A DNA stretch of 10,877 nt, taken from assembly GCA_934661735.1 (NCBI GenBank), contig CAKUJN010000070.1, forward strand, positions 1 through 10,877, read 5' to 3'. Origin of the DNA: an uncultured Oscillospiraceae bacterium (lineage in GTDB: Bacteria; Bacillota; Clostridia; Oscillospirales; Oscillospiraceae). A program made the position numbers and the translations under genes. The notes under the pieces were generated by a model, which worked only from the letters and a program-made list of their open reading frames with translations, made no database searches and was not told where the DNA came from. Shown piece after piece: positions 1-6,213 of the stretch (position 1 is the stretch's first letter; each line of letters begins with the position of its first letter).

Positions 1-53
1 TTTTTTGTCCCTTTCGGAACTAAATTGTCCAAGGTGTTTGTTCATGTTTCTCG

Positions 54-74
54 TTGTTTAATTTACAAGGTGCA
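54..74 (-). promoter_or_regulatory. boxA-like antitermination element of a putative rRNA leader
   Basis: On the minus strand, about 20-40 nt downstream of the second promoter's expected start site, the sequence reads TGCACCTTGTAAATTAAAC followed by an A-rich stretch. This resembles the boxA antitermination signal of Firmicutes rRNA leaders and 16S-23S spacers (pattern TGnnCnTTGnAAAnT). Together with the tandem promoters upstream it suggests that the transcript leaving the left edge is an rRNA operon. The element is recognised by eye only. The alternative is an ordinary leader of a protein gene. Confidence 0.5.
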
Positions 75-99
75 CTGGCCATTAGCTGGCGCATGTTCG

Positions 100-128
100 A
101 TTATACATCAGATCGTTTCAAAAGTCAA
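100..128 (-). promoter_or_regulatory. sigma-A promoter P2, firing leftward (rRNA-type tandem)
   Basis: On the minus strand there is TTGACT (123-128), a spacer of exactly 17 bp, and TATAAT (100-105). The -35 box is preceded by a long A-rich tract (roughly 129-170), like an UP element. Transcription would start near position 93 and leave the window on the left. It lies 109 bp downstream of a second near-consensus promoter, which is the arrangement of Gram-positive rrn operons. Confidence 0.8.
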
Positions 129-208
129 GAACTTTTTTACTTTCTTTTGTATTTTCTTTTCTTTGGTTCATCGATCGCTTTCGCAATCTCCCCGCAGCGA
201 ACTTGTTT

Positions 209-237
209 ATTTTACCACATCTTCATTTGCTTGTCAA
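209..237 (-). promoter_or_regulatory. sigma-A promoter P1, firing leftward (rRNA-type tandem)
   Basis: On the minus strand there is a perfect TTGACA (232-237), a 17-bp spacer and TAAAAT (209-214). An A-rich stretch lies upstream of the -35 box (about 240-270). No convincing reading frame with a Shine-Dalgarno site lies between this promoter and P2, so the two probably serve the same leftward transcription unit. The gene-free 1-319 region is much more AT-rich than the rest of the window. Confidence 0.8.
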
Positions 238-319
238 GAAGTATTTTCACATTTTTCTGTGTTTTTCTTTCCTGACCCGCATCCGAAGTGGTTTCCCTCA
301 AGAGCGCTCCGCTATCTTA

Positions 320-1357
320 TCAAAGCGTTCTCGGTTTGTCAACCTCTTTTTTCGCTTTTTTTCGTACTTTTTTTATGGCCACTATCAGTAGTGCTAATGC
401 CGGCATCACACCCCAAAATACAGCCGCACCGATCTGCCGTACAATCTGCGGTGCGCGCCCGACCCAAAATGTTCCCGCGTAAACCACCGCGCAGAGCGCC
501 GCCGTCCGCCATCCGCTCCTCGGTTTCCCGATTCCCGCTCCGATCTGCGCGCTGGCCGACTCCAGCAGAAGCGTAAGCAGGCAGAAGCATCCCAGCACCA
601 GGCTTGCGGACAGAACCGGCTCAAACCGCTCCATTACCGACAGCAGACGCATGTTCTTCGTCAGCGTATAAAACGCAAACGTTTCCTCCTGCGTCACCTG
701 CGGACTCAGACACCCCGCCGTCACCACGGCCATGGCCGCCGGTCCCAGTGCCAGCGCCACAAGCACCGCTCCTCGCATCCGCACATCACACGCCCGTTCC
801 CTTTGCAGGTACAGCGCCGCCATCGGCAGGAGCATCGGCGCCAGCACCGCCGCACCCTCCTCCCAGCTTCCCCACGGCACGCACCACCGCGCCTCCACAG
901 CCGGCAGCGCGCACAGCAGAATCAGCGCGTACAGTCCCGCCAGCACCGGCGCAGCAACCGCCGCGCACCTCGCCGCGCAGTGCGCGCCCTTTTTCCCGCT
1001 CATCGCCGCCAGCGCCAGAAGCACCGGTGCCGCCAGCCGTTCAATTCCGCCGTCCGGAAATGCACCCGCGCATGCGGCCGCCGTGTCCGCCGCCGCAAAG
1101 AGCGCCCATATGCCGCTCAGCACCAGCAGCCCGCCGCCGAAATACGGCCCGAATGCGCGCAGTACCGCACCGCTCAGCCCCCGTTCGCAGCCTGTTTGCC
1201 GCATGACCGCCCCGATCAGCCAGAAAAATACCGCCACTGCGCCGCACCCCGCCAGCACCCATCGCCACGGCCGCCCCGCGCATGTCATCACCGCCGGCAC
1301 CGTCGCGGCGGCAAAGCACCACGCCAGCTGCTGGCGGTGCCGGACCCTATTGCTCAA
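320..1357 (-). CDS. GerAB-type spore germination permease (divergent)
   Basis: This is a 345-residue integral membrane protein with about ten hydrophobic segments and a basic tail (residues 329-338, KKVRKKAKKE). It fits the GerAB branch of the APC transporter superfamily, the germinant-binding membrane subunit of Ger receptors in the spore inner membrane. The supporting features are the N-terminal QQLAW segment, the FAFYTLTKNMRLLSVMERFEP stretch near residues 227-247 (family pattern: aromatic-rich, then an R-hydrophobic-E-R turn before a membrane helix), the length (family usually about 360), and its place third after gerA- and gerC-type genes. The start is a TTG at 1355-1357, ten bases after a strong GAGGGGAGG Shine-Dalgarno site (1368-1376), and it overlaps the end of the gerC-like gene by 11 nt. 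Sequence similarity to classic GerAB is weak, so the call leans on context. Confidence 0.72.
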   Translation of the reverse strand: MSNRVRHRQQLAWCFAAATVPAVMTCAGRPWRWVLAGCGAVAVFFWLIGAVMRQTGCERGLSGAVLRAFGPYFGGGLLVLSGIWALFAAADTAAACAGAFPDGGIERLAAPVLLALAAMSGKKGAHCAARCAAVAAPVLAGLYALILLCALPAVEARWCVPWGSWEEGAAVLAPMLLPMAALYLQRERACDVRMRGAVLVALALGPAAMAVVTAGCLSPQVTQEETFAFYTLTKNMRLLSVMERFEPVLSASLVLGCFCLLTLLLESASAQIGAGIGKPRSGWRTAALCAVVYAGTFWVGRAPQIVRQIGAAVFWGVMPALALLIVAIKKVRKKAKKEVDKPRTL

Positions 1358-1838
1358 TCAGACACAGCCTCCCCTCGCGATTCTGCAAATGCGGAAGCAC
1401 TGTTCCGCCCGCACCCGCCAGCGCCGCACGCACACATCCGAGCGTCGCCTGCCCGCTGTGCGTCTGCAAATATTCCGCCGCCCGCTCCGCCTCCGGCAGC
1501 TCGCCCTCCACCAGATAAACCTTTGCCGCCGGACGCAGATACCCGCTCTGCGCGGCCTGCGGCAGAAGCTCGTACGCCGACGCGTGCAGCAGAATCTGCT
1601 CCGCCGTATCCAGAAACAGTACGCCCTCCGCCGTGTTCTGCATATCCGTCAGCGCCTCGTCCAGCGTTCTGCCGCTTCCCGCCGCGCTTTCGCACACAAC
1701 CTCCACGCTCCCTTTTTCCGTCCGTACCAGAAGCACGCGCGCCGGTTCCAGCTCCGCCACGTCTCGGCTCTCCAGCGGCCATATTCCCGTCAGCGCCAGT
1801 GCGCCCGCAATCAGTGCCCAGATCCAGATTCGCTTCAT
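1347..1838 (-). CDS. short GerAC-like protein without lipobox cysteine
   Basis: This 163-residue protein lies between gerA- and gerB-type genes, where a Ger(x)C lipoprotein of about 370-400 residues is normal. Residues 1-18 form a hydrophobic signal or anchor. The following LTGIW (16-20) corresponds to the LTGCW that begins mature GerC proteins, but the lipidated cysteine is isoleucine. Residues 52-88 (AAGSGRTLDEAL, then FLDTAEQILL) resemble the N-terminal GerC domain pattern of a glycine-rich turn, a 'TL.EAL' helix and a hydrophobic strand. The C-terminal domains are absent, and I see no frameshifted remainder because the gerB-like gene begins at once. ATG at 1836-1838 overlaps the gerA stop as ATGA, and an AAGGAGA site (1849-1855) lies 10 nt upstream. 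Either this is a reduced GerC partner or an unrelated small exported protein. The former seems likelier. Confidence 0.6.
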   Translation of the reverse strand: MKRIWIWALIAGALALTGIWPLESRDVAELEPARVLLVRTEKGSVEVVCESAAGSGRTLDEALTDMQNTAEGVLFLDTAEQILLHASAYELLPQAAQSGYLRPAAKVYLVEGELPEAERAAEYLQTHSGQATLGCVRAALAGAGGTVLPHLQNREGRLCLIEQ

Positions 1839-3220
1839 TCCGCCCCGTTCTCCTTTTTCCGATAACGCCGCCGGATCAGCGCGCTTCCCGCGCGCAGGCC
1901 CGAAAACGGCGCCAGATACGCCTCGCCCAGCGAGGAAAGTCCTGCCAGATGCACCAGCAGCAAAATCGTCCCAGCGCTCAGCCCGAACAGGCCCGCCGTC
2001 CCGCCGAACAGCGTCAGCGCAAACCGCCACAGCCGCAGCGCGTCGGACAGATCGCGGTCTGGCAGCGCAAAGCCGCAGATACCCGCCGCTGCCGCCACAA
2101 TCAGCGCCGCCGGTGAAATCAGCCGCGCATCCACCGCCGCCGTTCCCACGACCAGCCCCCCGATGATCGACACCGCCGTCCCGATTGCCTGCGGCAGATG
2201 CAGCCCCGCCTCCTGTAAAATCTCAAATGCCAGCAGCAGCCCCAGCACTTCCAGAATCGTCGGAAACGGCACATCCTGCTTGCTCTCAATAATCGCCGCC
2301 AGCAGCTTGGTCGGAATCATCTCCGGATGGAACATCGCCATCGCCGCGTACAGCCCCGGCAGGAGCAGACTCGCCGCCATCGCCAGATACCGCAGCACCC
2401 GCACGCATGTCGCCGACACATAGTCCACCGTCCGGTCCTCCGGCGACTGCATCAGCTTTCCGATGCTCACCGGTGCCAGAAACCCCTCCGGCAGTCCGTC
2501 CACCAGCAGACCAACCTGGCCCTCCAGCAGTCCCTGACAGAACTTGTCCGTCCGTTCCGTATACTGCAATAACGGAAACGCCGTCCGCCGCGAGCCGGTC
2601 ACCGTCTCCTCCACCGACGCCGGAGACAGCATCCCCTCCAGCCGGATTTCCTTCAGCCTTGCGCGCATCCGCGCCACGCGCCGCAGGTCCGTCGCCCCGT
2701 CGATATAGCACAGCGTAACGCACGTCAGACTTTTTTCGCCCAGAATATGCTGCTCCAGCCGGAGCTGCGGCGTGCGCAGATGCCTGCGGACCAGACTTGT
2801 GTTCGTCCGGATCGTTTCCGTAAACGCATCCTTCGCGCCCTTTACCGTGTTTTCCGATTCCGGCGCGGATACGCTTCGCTTCTCGCCCGTTTTCGTCTCA
2901 AAGCACAGCGCCTCCGGCTCCCCCGAAAATACCACAACGCAGAAGCCGTTGACCAGCTTTTTTGCCGCGTCCTCCGCCGTTTTCGCGCCGGAAACCGACG
3001 CGCAGCATACCGCGCCGGTCCGCGCCTGCTCCAGCACGTCCGCCATACTCCCCTCGCGCACGCTCCGGCGCAGCGGCCGGATGACAAAATCCGCAATCTC
3101 CGAGCCGGACGTCAGCCCGTCGATGAAAAATACCGCCAGCGTCTGCCCGCCCGCAATGACCGTGTGCTCCTCAAAGTCCGCCGCATTTTCAAATATTGCC
3201 CGAATTTCCTCCGGCTGCAT
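1835..3220 (-). CDS. gerA: GerA family spore germinant-receptor subunit A
   Basis: This 461-residue protein is the A subunit of a Ger germinant receptor, which sits in the spore inner membrane and starts germination on nutrient sensing. Family hallmarks are clear: a soluble N-terminal region; DAFTETIRTNTSLVRR (131-146); FPLLQYTERTD (215-225); LVDGLPEGFLAP (239-250); FHPEMIPTKLL (297-307); VPFPTILEVL (317-326) and FEILQEAGLHLPQAIG (332-347). Four to five membrane segments lie between about 273 and 426, followed by a basic tail. Length is near the family norm of 460-520. I chose ATG at 3218-3220 because GGGGTGA (3227-3233) sits 6 nt upstream. An in-frame GTG at 3226 would place that site too close. 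The gene heads an operon with translational coupling (ATGA) to the gerC-like gene and has a sigma-F/G-like promoter just upstream. Confidence 0.93.
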   Translation of the reverse strand: MQPEEIRAIFENAADFEEHTVIAGGQTLAVFFIDGLTSGSEIADFVIRPLRRSVREGSMADVLEQARTGAVCCASVSGAKTAEDAAKKLVNGFCVVVFSGEPEALCFETKTGEKRSVSAPESENTVKGAKDAFTETIRTNTSLVRRHLRTPQLRLEQHILGEKSLTCVTLCYIDGATDLRRVARMRARLKEIRLEGMLSPASVEETVTGSRRTAFPLLQYTERTDKFCQGLLEGQVGLLVDGLPEGFLAPVSIGKLMQSPEDRTVDYVSATCVRVLRYLAMAASLLLPGLYAAMAMFHPEMIPTKLLAAIIESKQDVPFPTILEVLGLLLAFEILQEAGLHLPQAIGTAVSIIGGLVVGTAAVDARLISPAALIVAAAAGICGFALPDRDLSDALRLWRFALTLFGGTAGLFGLSAGTILLLVHLAGLSSLGEAYLAPFSGLRAGSALIRRRYRKKENGAE

Positions 3221-3243
3221 CCGCACTCACCCCGTTTTTTGAC

Positions 3244-3273
3244 TATTTTGCCGCAAACCTGCAAAAAGTATAC
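3244..3273 (-). promoter_or_regulatory. forespore sigma-F/sigma-G type promoter of the germination operon
   Basis: On the minus strand, GTATA (3269-3273) is followed after 16 bp by GGCAAAATA (3244-3252). These match the Bacillus-type forespore consensus (-35 GYWTA or GNATR; -10 GGNRANANT, overlapping CAnnnTA of sigma-G). The predicted start near 3237 leaves a leader of about 17 nt containing the GGGGTGA ribosome site and then the gerA ATG. Known ger operons are sigma-G controlled in the forespore, which agrees. There is no sigma-A box in the same position. Confidence 0.6.
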
Positions 3274-3282
3274 CGTGCGCGT

Positions 3283-3311
3283 TTGCATATCGCCGCCGGA
3301 TGTGCTAAGAT
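3283..3311 (+). promoter_or_regulatory. weak candidate sigma-A promoter for femX-alr
   Basis: TTGCAT (3283-3288), a 17-bp spacer and TAAGAT (3306-3311) lie on the plus strand about 90 bp before the femX-like start. A second -10-like TATAAT (3374-3379) lies much closer but has no recognisable -35. Either could serve the gene. The -35 hexamer here is the same TTGCAT as in the 6248-6276 promoter. Confidence 0.3.
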
Positions 3312-3399
3312 AAATTGAAAAATTGTCGGAATCCCGCGCCCTGCGCACCCATCCGGCATTCGATTTTGCTATATATAATGTATAAGATGGAGAACCGTC

Positions 3400-4464
3400 A
3401 TGTACGAACTGATTACAACCGAAACCATCCCCGAATATGAAGCCTTTGTCCAGTCCCATCCCAAGGGCAATTTTGCCCAGAGCTGGCTCTGGAGCAAACA
3501 GAAGCCCATGTGGAAATGGGACGCCGTCGCCGTGCGCGGCGATGACGGCCGGATCAAGGGCACGCTTGCGCTCATGACGCGCAGCGTTCCGGTTTTCCGC
3601 CGCGCGCTGATGTACGGCTGCCGCGGCCCCGTCTGCGATCTGGACGACCGCGAAACGCTCGCGCAGCTGCTCGAGGGCGCAAAGGCGCTTGCGAAGAAAT
3701 ACAACGCCTATGTCATCAAAATTGACCCCGACGTCCCGTCCTCCAATACCGCTTTTGCAGATATGCTGCATTCGTTCGGCTTCAAAAGCAGGGAGGGCGG
3801 CAAGAATTTCGAGGCCATCAACCCCCGCTACGTGTTCCGCCTGAACATCGAAGGCAAAACCGAGGACGAGGTCATGGCCGGCTTCCACCAGAAATGGCGC
3901 TATAACATCCGCCTTGCCCAGCGCAAGGGCGTCACCGTCCGCATCTGCGGCAAAGAGATGGTCCCCGCCTTCTCCGACCTCATGCTCACCACCGGCGTGC
4001 GCGACGGCTTCGTCACGCGCAAACCCGAGTACTTTGAAGCAATGCTTGATAATCTTGGCGAGCACTGCCGTCTGTACATGGCCTTTGCGCCGGACGGCAC
4101 GCCCATCGCCGGCACGCTCGCCATCGCCTACGGCGACAAGGTCTGGTATCTCTACGGCGCGTCCAGCAACGAGCACCGCAATCTCATGCCCAACTATCTG
4201 CTTCAGTGGAGTATGATCCAGTGGGCCATCGAGCGCGGCTGCCGCATCTACGACTTCCGCGGCGTCTCCGGCGACGTGTCCGAGGACAACCCGCTCTACG
4301 GCCTGTTCCGCTTCAAGCAGGGCTTCGGCGGCGATTTCACCGAATTTGTCGGCGAAATGGATCTGGTGCTCAGCCCCGCCGCCTATTTCTGCATCGAGCA
4401 CGGCACCTCCGTATTCAAGGAGCTCCGCCGCCGCGCGTATCTCATCAAAAACCGCGGCAGATAA
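3400..4464 (+). CDS. FemX/MurM-type peptidoglycan bridge aminoacyltransferase
   Basis: This 354-residue FemABX-family protein transfers an amino acid from aminoacyl-tRNA to the stem-peptide side chain of lipid II at the cytoplasmic face. Visible hallmarks: NFAQSWLWSKQK (24-35) opening GNAT-like domain 1; RGPVCD (75-80); KIDPDV (107-112); KWRYNIRLAQRKGVTV (165-180), the basic helix joining the domains; YLYGASSNEHRNLMPNYLLQ (250-269); IYDFRG (283-288) and GLFRFKQGFGG (301-311) in domain 2. The long coiled-coil arm of staphylococcal FemA and MurM has no room here. The size is closer to the compact Weissella-type FemX of about 335 residues. ATG 3400 has GGAGAA at 3389-3394. The racemase gene follows after 35 nt and is probably cotranscribed. 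The amino acid added (Gly, Ser or Ala) cannot be read from sequence. Confidence 0.9.
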   Translation: MYELITTETIPEYEAFVQSHPKGNFAQSWLWSKQKPMWKWDAVAVRGDDGRIKGTLALMTRSVPVFRRALMYGCRGPVCDLDDRETLAQLLEGAKALAKKYNAYVIKIDPDVPSSNTAFADMLHSFGFKSREGGKNFEAINPRYVFRLNIEGKTEDEVMAGFHQKWRYNIRLAQRKGVTVRICGKEMVPAFSDLMLTTGVRDGFVTRKPEYFEAMLDNLGEHCRLYMAFAPDGTPIAGTLAIAYGDKVWYLYGASSNEHRNLMPNYLLQWSMIQWAIERGCRIYDFRGVSGDVSEDNPLYGLFRFKQGFGGDFTEFVGEMDLVLSPAAYFCIEHGTSVFKELRRRAYLIKNRGR

Positions 4465-4499
4465 GCCCGCCTGTCCTATCACCGCTGAAAGGAGCGCTC

Positions 4500-5591
4500 A
4501 TGAAAGCCTATATTGTCGATACCGGCGATCTGCGCAAAAACCTGCAAAGCCTGATCAAGCGTGCCGACGGCACGCCCGTCTGGGCCGTGCTCAAGGGCAA
4601 CGGCTACGGCCTCGGCCTCATTCCCATGGCGGCCGTCTGCCGCGGCGCGGGCATCACGCGCTTTGCCGTGACCGAGGTCTCCGACGTACGCGCGCTGCGC
4701 GAGGCCGGCTTTGAACGCGAGGAGATTCTGATGCTCCGCGCAACCTGCGCCGGCGACGAGCTGCGCGAGCTGCTGGACCTGAACGCAATCATCACCATTT
4801 CCAGTCAGGACGACGCCACCGTCCTCAACGGCATTGCCGCGCAAAAGGGCGTCGTGGCGAACACGCATATCAAAATCGACACCGGCATGGGCCGCTACGG
4901 CTTCCTGCCCACCGAAATCGATAAAATTCTTCCCGTCTACGCCTATATGGACAGCATCGCCGTCTCCGGCATCTATACGCACCTGCATTCCGCGTTCTGC
5001 AACAAAAAGCAGACCCTTGCGCAGGCCGAGGCGTTCCGCGGCGTCGTCTCCGCCATCTCCGCCGCCGGCTATGAGACGGGCGCGGCGCATATCTGCAATT
5101 CCGCGGGCTTCCTGCGCTTTCCCGAGCTCAAAATGGATGGCGTGCGCCTCGGCTCGGCCATTCTCGGCCGCCTGTCGTTCAAGGGCAGCTACGGCCTCAA
5201 GCGCATCGGCTGGTGCGAGGCGACCGTTGACGAGCTCCGCTGGCTTCCAAAGGGACATACCTGCGGCTACGGCGCGGCATGGAAGGCCCGCCGCCCCACC
5301 CGTATCGCCGTCCTGCCGGTCGGCTGGTATAACGGCTTCGGCTGTGAGATGGGTCATGATATCTTCCGCTTCCGCGACGGTCTGCGTCAGATGCTCTCCG
5401 GCCTGCGCACCATGCTCACACACAAGGCCATCTACGTCACCGTCAACGGCCAGCGCTGCCGCGTTCTCGGCCATATCGGCATGCTGCATACCGTCTGCGA
5501 CGTCACGCATATCCAGTGCGGCCTCGGTGATAAAGCCGTCATCAATATCAATCCTCTCATGCTCAAGGGCATGGATGTCATCTTCAAATAG
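4500..5591 (+). CDS. alanine racemase family PLP enzyme (divergent)
   Basis: This 363-residue fold-type III PLP enzyme resembles alanine racemase, which converts L-Ala to D-Ala for cell-wall synthesis. Conserved: the PLP lysine K32 in AVLKGNGYGLG (family AVVKANAYGHG); IDTGMGRYG (126-134) with the carboxylate-contact arginine R132; YTH (159-161); CNSAGFLRFP (199-208); GVRLG (214-218); the second catalytic base Y257 in CGYGAAW; and M328 in GHIGM. Altered: the usual GYADG motif reads GWYNG (275-279), and the ICMDQ motif near the substrate entry is IGMLH (326-330). Length is slightly short (family 370-390). ATG 4500 has AAAGGAG (4488-4494) about five bases upstream. Location after femX suggests a cell-wall role. 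Serine or another amino acid is possible as substrate. Confidence 0.85.
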   Translation: MKAYIVDTGDLRKNLQSLIKRADGTPVWAVLKGNGYGLGLIPMAAVCRGAGITRFAVTEVSDVRALREAGFEREEILMLRATCAGDELRELLDLNAIITISSQDDATVLNGIAAQKGVVANTHIKIDTGMGRYGFLPTEIDKILPVYAYMDSIAVSGIYTHLHSAFCNKKQTLAQAEAFRGVVSAISAAGYETGAAHICNSAGFLRFPELKMDGVRLGSAILGRLSFKGSYGLKRIGWCEATVDELRWLPKGHTCGYGAAWKARRPTRIAVLPVGWYNGFGCEMGHDIFRFRDGLRQMLSGLRTMLTHKAIYVTVNGQRCRVLGHIGMLHTVCDVTHIQCGLGDKAVININPLMLKGMDVIFK

Positions 5592-5656
5592 CCGCATTTT
5601 GCAAGAAGCGGAACCCCCTGTCCGCCCGCTTGTCCGGATTCACCGGACTGCCTCTC

Positions 5657-5689
5657 TTGCAGTTACACTGCAACCGTTGCTTCGCAGAC
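5657..5689 (+). repeat. hairpin-plus-tail repeat, copy A
   Basis: A small hairpin, TTGCAGT-tac-ACTGCAA (5657-5673), runs directly into the tail GCAACCGTTGCTTCGCAGAC (5670-5689). The identical 20-base tail recurs at 5778-5797 behind an equivalent hairpin. Confidence 0.8.
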
Positions 5690-5690
5690 A

Positions 5691-5733
5691 ATTCTGCACG
5701 GCACCTTGTAGGGGCCGATGCCCACACCGGCCC
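5691..5733 (+). repeat. TTGTAGGGGC dispersed repeat, copy 1
   Basis: ATTCTGCACGGCA (5691-5703) is followed by TTGTAGGGGCCGATGCCCAC and ACCGGCCC (5706-5733). Two further copies lie at 6036-6074 (same orientation) and 6198-6228 (inverted). No coding frame is conserved between copies. Confidence 0.8.
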
Positions 5734-5765
5734 TCTTTTCCGGTTTGCACCGAACTGCCGTTGCG

Positions 5766-5797
5766 TGCGGTGAAACCGCAACCGTTGCTTCGCAGAC
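5766..5797 (+). repeat. hairpin-plus-tail repeat, copy B
   Basis: Hairpin TGCGGT-gaa-ACCGCA (5766-5780) is followed by the same 20-base tail as copy A (5778-5797). Relative to copy A, one stem pair changes from A-T to G-C on both arms, so pairing is kept. Confidence 0.8.
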
Positions 5798-5828
5798 CTA
5801 CTTTTTCTGCTGCGCCAGAAAAAGTAGG
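5797..5828. repeat. 13-bp perfect inverted repeat
   Basis: CCTACTTTTTCTG (5797-5809), loop CTGCGC, CAGAAAAAGTAGG (5816-5828): 13 uninterrupted base pairs with a 6-nt loop, abutting hairpin-tail copy B. It lies more than 200 bases after the racemase stop and has no T-run behind it, so it does not look like a simple terminator. It is more probably part of a dispersed palindromic element. Confidence 0.75.
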
Positions 5829-5858
5829 CAAAAAGATGCGCCGGAGACGCGTCATATT

Positions 5859-5916
5859 GCGCGCTGACGCGCGCGAATTTTTGGCCGCTCCGCGGCCTGA
5901 ACGCCCTCTTCGGGCG
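5859..5916. repeat. cluster of three short GC-rich hairpins
   Basis: Three consecutive inverted repeats: GCGCGC-tgac-GCGCGC (5859-5874), GGCCGC-tcc-GCGGCC (5883-5897) and CGCCC-tcttc-GGGCG (5902-5916). They continue the repeat mosaic that starts at 5632. A further GTCCGG-attca-CCGGAC hairpin lies at 5632-5648. Confidence 0.6.
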
Positions 5917-6035
5917 CAGGATTGCTATTTTCCCGATAGCTTATGTTTCCGGCAAATGTACTACACGCATTTGCGGGCAGACTACATCAATTTCGCTTCT
6001 GCTCATTTCCGGAATACCCAACCAGCTAATATCCA

Positions 6036-6074
6036 TGCACAGCATGTTGTAGGGGCTGATGCCCACATCGGCCC
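6036..6074 (+). repeat. TTGTAGGGGC dispersed repeat, copy 2
   Basis: TGCACAGCA (6036-6044) then TTGTAGGGGCTGATGCCCAC and ATCGGCCC (to 6074). It differs from copy 1 at only a few positions and forms the left end of the 6047-6213 unit. Confidence 0.8.
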
Positions 6075-6213
6075 GTGCAGTGCGCACCGTTTTTACGGAA
6101 ATCTGCGGCAAATTCGTCGGTTCCCAACGGGCCGATGTGCACCTGCAAGGGGTGGGCCGCATCCGTAGCGCTCCTTCGTCGCTGACGGCTGCGCTCGCCA
6201 TCGGCCCCTACAA
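6047..6213. mobile_element. 167-bp MITE-like element
   Basis: The unit is bounded by terminal inverted repeats TTGTAGGGGCTGAT (6047-6060) and ATCGGCCCCTACAA (6200-6213), matching at 13 of 14 positions. A second, internal inverted pair is CACATCGGCCCG (6064-6075) and CGGGCCGATGTG (6128-6139). It has no coding capacity. No clear target-site duplication is visible. It could be a miniature inverted-repeat element or two independently inserted copies of a shorter repeat. Confidence 0.5.

Noticed and set aside
1..45. Minus-strand open frame beginning MNKHLGQF and leaving the left edge
   Set aside because: It has no convincing Shine-Dalgarno site before the ATG and lies directly after a boxA-like element, so it is more likely rRNA leader than coding sequence.
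732..2116. Long plus-strand open frames (up to 437 codons) opposite the germination genes
   Set aside because: They are Arg/Pro/Ser/His-rich translations with no domain, antisense to genes with clear GerA-family and operon features. This is expected from GC-rich third positions.
3112..4482. 456-codon minus-strand open frame opposite the femX-like gene
   Set aside because: The plus strand encodes a clear FemX family protein with a ribosome site. The antisense frame has low-complexity Ala/Asp/Val composition and runs into the gerA start region.
4479..5597. 372-codon minus-strand open frame opposite the racemase gene
   Set aside because: It covers the exact extent of a recognisable PLP racemase on the other strand and shows no domain of its own.
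5584..5855. Small minus-strand frames of 65-71 codons in the repeat island
   Set aside because: They are translations of the hairpin and TTGTAGGGGC repeats, without ribosome sites. Such frames are often annotated as hypothetical proteins but have no support here.
4834..6168. 444-codon plus-strand frame running from the racemase into the repeat region
   Set aside because: It is an out-of-frame reading of the racemase continued through non-coding repeats. It is Arg/Ser/Pro-rich with no start signal.
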